Assembly (NCBI GenBank): GCA_017425745.1
Contig: JAFOXT010000369.1
Location: 1 to 5,485, forward strand
Direction: 5' to 3'
DNA: 5,485 nt
From: Clostridia bacterium
GTDB taxonomy: Bacteria; Bacillota; Clostridia; Oscillospirales; Acutalibacteraceae
Below the pieces are notes generated by a model. That model was given only the letters and a program-made list of their open reading frames with translations, was not told the DNA's origin and searched no databases. A program made the translations under genes and the position numbers. Shown in pieces: positions 4,924-5,485 of this stretch; position 1 is the first letter of the stretch, and each line of letters begins with the position of its first letter.

Positions 4924-5485
4924 TTATTTAATTGTTTTTGTAAGAATGTAATCCTTCCAAAGTTTGTAATCCTTGGGGAAGAGATGAATTCCGTCGCTTG
5001 AATAATTTGTGCTGAGGTTACCGTTTGCATCATCAAAAACCTTTTCTACATCGATGTAGAAAATATCTTTTTCGTTCTGAAGGCTTTCAAGAAGGGCGTT
5101 ATATTCATTGATTCCCTTATTGTTAATAATTTCATCTGTTGAAGAACGTTCAGCGCCAACGTGAATATTACCCTGAATGAAGATGTAAGCATCGGGCTGA
5201 AGCTTTCTGATTTCATTTACAAGTGCTTTGTATTTACCGAAAGCTGTCTGTCTGTTATAACCGAGCTCATTTATACCGAGCATAATGTAAACCTTACCGT
5301 AGTTTTTGCTTTTAAGAAGTGTAGTAAGATCAGTTAATGTTCCGTCAACCTTTGCTTTTTCAGTGAACACCTTGAAAACGCTCATGCCGACTGTGCTGAA
5401 GAAATCAGCATTACTTATGTCAGTATAGCTCTGAAGACCAACGGTTCTTGAGTCGCCGATGAAAAGAGCATCATCAAGATAAGAA
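4924..5485 (-). CDS. SGNH/GDSL-family hydrolase (5' partial, C-terminal 186 residues)
   Basis: The frame is open to the right edge, so the start and any signal peptide are outside. The Met at 5385 is internal: the 33 residues upstream in frame contain block I, LFIGDSRTVGL, whose Ser nucleophile codon is at 5449-5451. Block III is present as GINE, with the oxyanion Asn codon at 5269-5271 (Glu replaces the usual Asp of GxND). Block V, DGIHL, supplies the catalytic Asp (4993-4995) and His (4984-4986). SGNH hydrolases are Ser esterases; relatives de-acetylate polysaccharides or peptidoglycan or cleave lipids, and the substrate here is not determinable. The gene is convergent with the PHP gene. 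The catalytic set is complete, so it is probably functional, with an N-terminal part still missing. Confidence 0.93.
   Translation of the reverse strand, partial: SYLDDALFIGDSRTVGLQSYTDISNADFFSTVGMSVFKVFTEKAKVDGTLTDLTTLLKSKNYGKVYIMLGINELGYNRQTAFGKYKALVNEIRKLQPDAYIFIQGNIHVGAERSSTDEIINNKGINEYNALLESLQNEKDIFYIDVEKVFDDANGNLSTNYSSDGIHLFPKDYKLWKDYILTKTIK

Noticed and set aside
4800..5036. Minus-strand open frame spanning the convergent junction
   Set aside because: It crosses the terminator hairpin and overlaps both the PHP 3' end and the SGNH hydrolase, whose motifs are in a different frame.

Overview
The window looks like chromosome from a low-to-moderate GC Gram-positive bacterium, most likely a gut-type Clostridium relative (Oscillospiraceae/Ruminococcus-like). 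The evidence is strong AAGGAG ribosome-binding sites, sigma-A-type promoters, Gram-positive-style signal peptides, AT-rich intergenic DNA, and a tandem Fn3 surface protein with a Pro/Asp/Glu-rich linker. The lineage is an inference; no rRNA or housekeeping marker is present. I see no RNA gene, insertion sequence, CRISPR array or phage gene.

Layout, left to right. (1) Positions 2-1957 (+) hold the 3' part of a large surface or secreted protein whose start lies left of the window. Its visible part opens with 17 tandem 9-residue EDPTDPSQP-type repeats (2-460), then four fibronectin-III-like modules and an unrecognised C-terminal beta-rich domain. A perfect 12-bp hairpin (1969-1998) ends it. (2) Positions 2019-3341 (-) hold an exported calcineurin-like metallophosphoesterase with the full metal-binding motif set. 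(3) The 129-bp gap at 3342-3470 carries two divergent promoters with abutting -10 boxes and a 25-nt near-perfect dyad. (4) Positions 3471-4862 (+) hold an exported PHP-domain metal-dependent phosphoesterase/hydrolase. A 13-bp hairpin (4877-4907) ends it. (5) Positions 4924-5485 (-) hold the C-terminal 186 residues of an SGNH/GDSL hydrolase whose start lies right of the window.

The genes alternate +,-,+,-, so each is its own transcription unit. Both convergent junctions are 61 bp and hold one probably bidirectional terminator. The two middle genes share a regulatory region and belong to two unrelated metal-dependent phosphoesterase superfamilies, each with an export signal and an extra C-terminal beta-rich region. 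A reasonable inference is a co-regulated, or mutually exclusive, pair acting on phosphate esters outside the cell. The sequence does not show the substrate. The flanking Fn3 protein and SGNH esterase also suit a cell-surface neighbourhood. Nothing here proves a new system. The least ordinary elements are the proline-periodic repeat array and the compact divergent control region.
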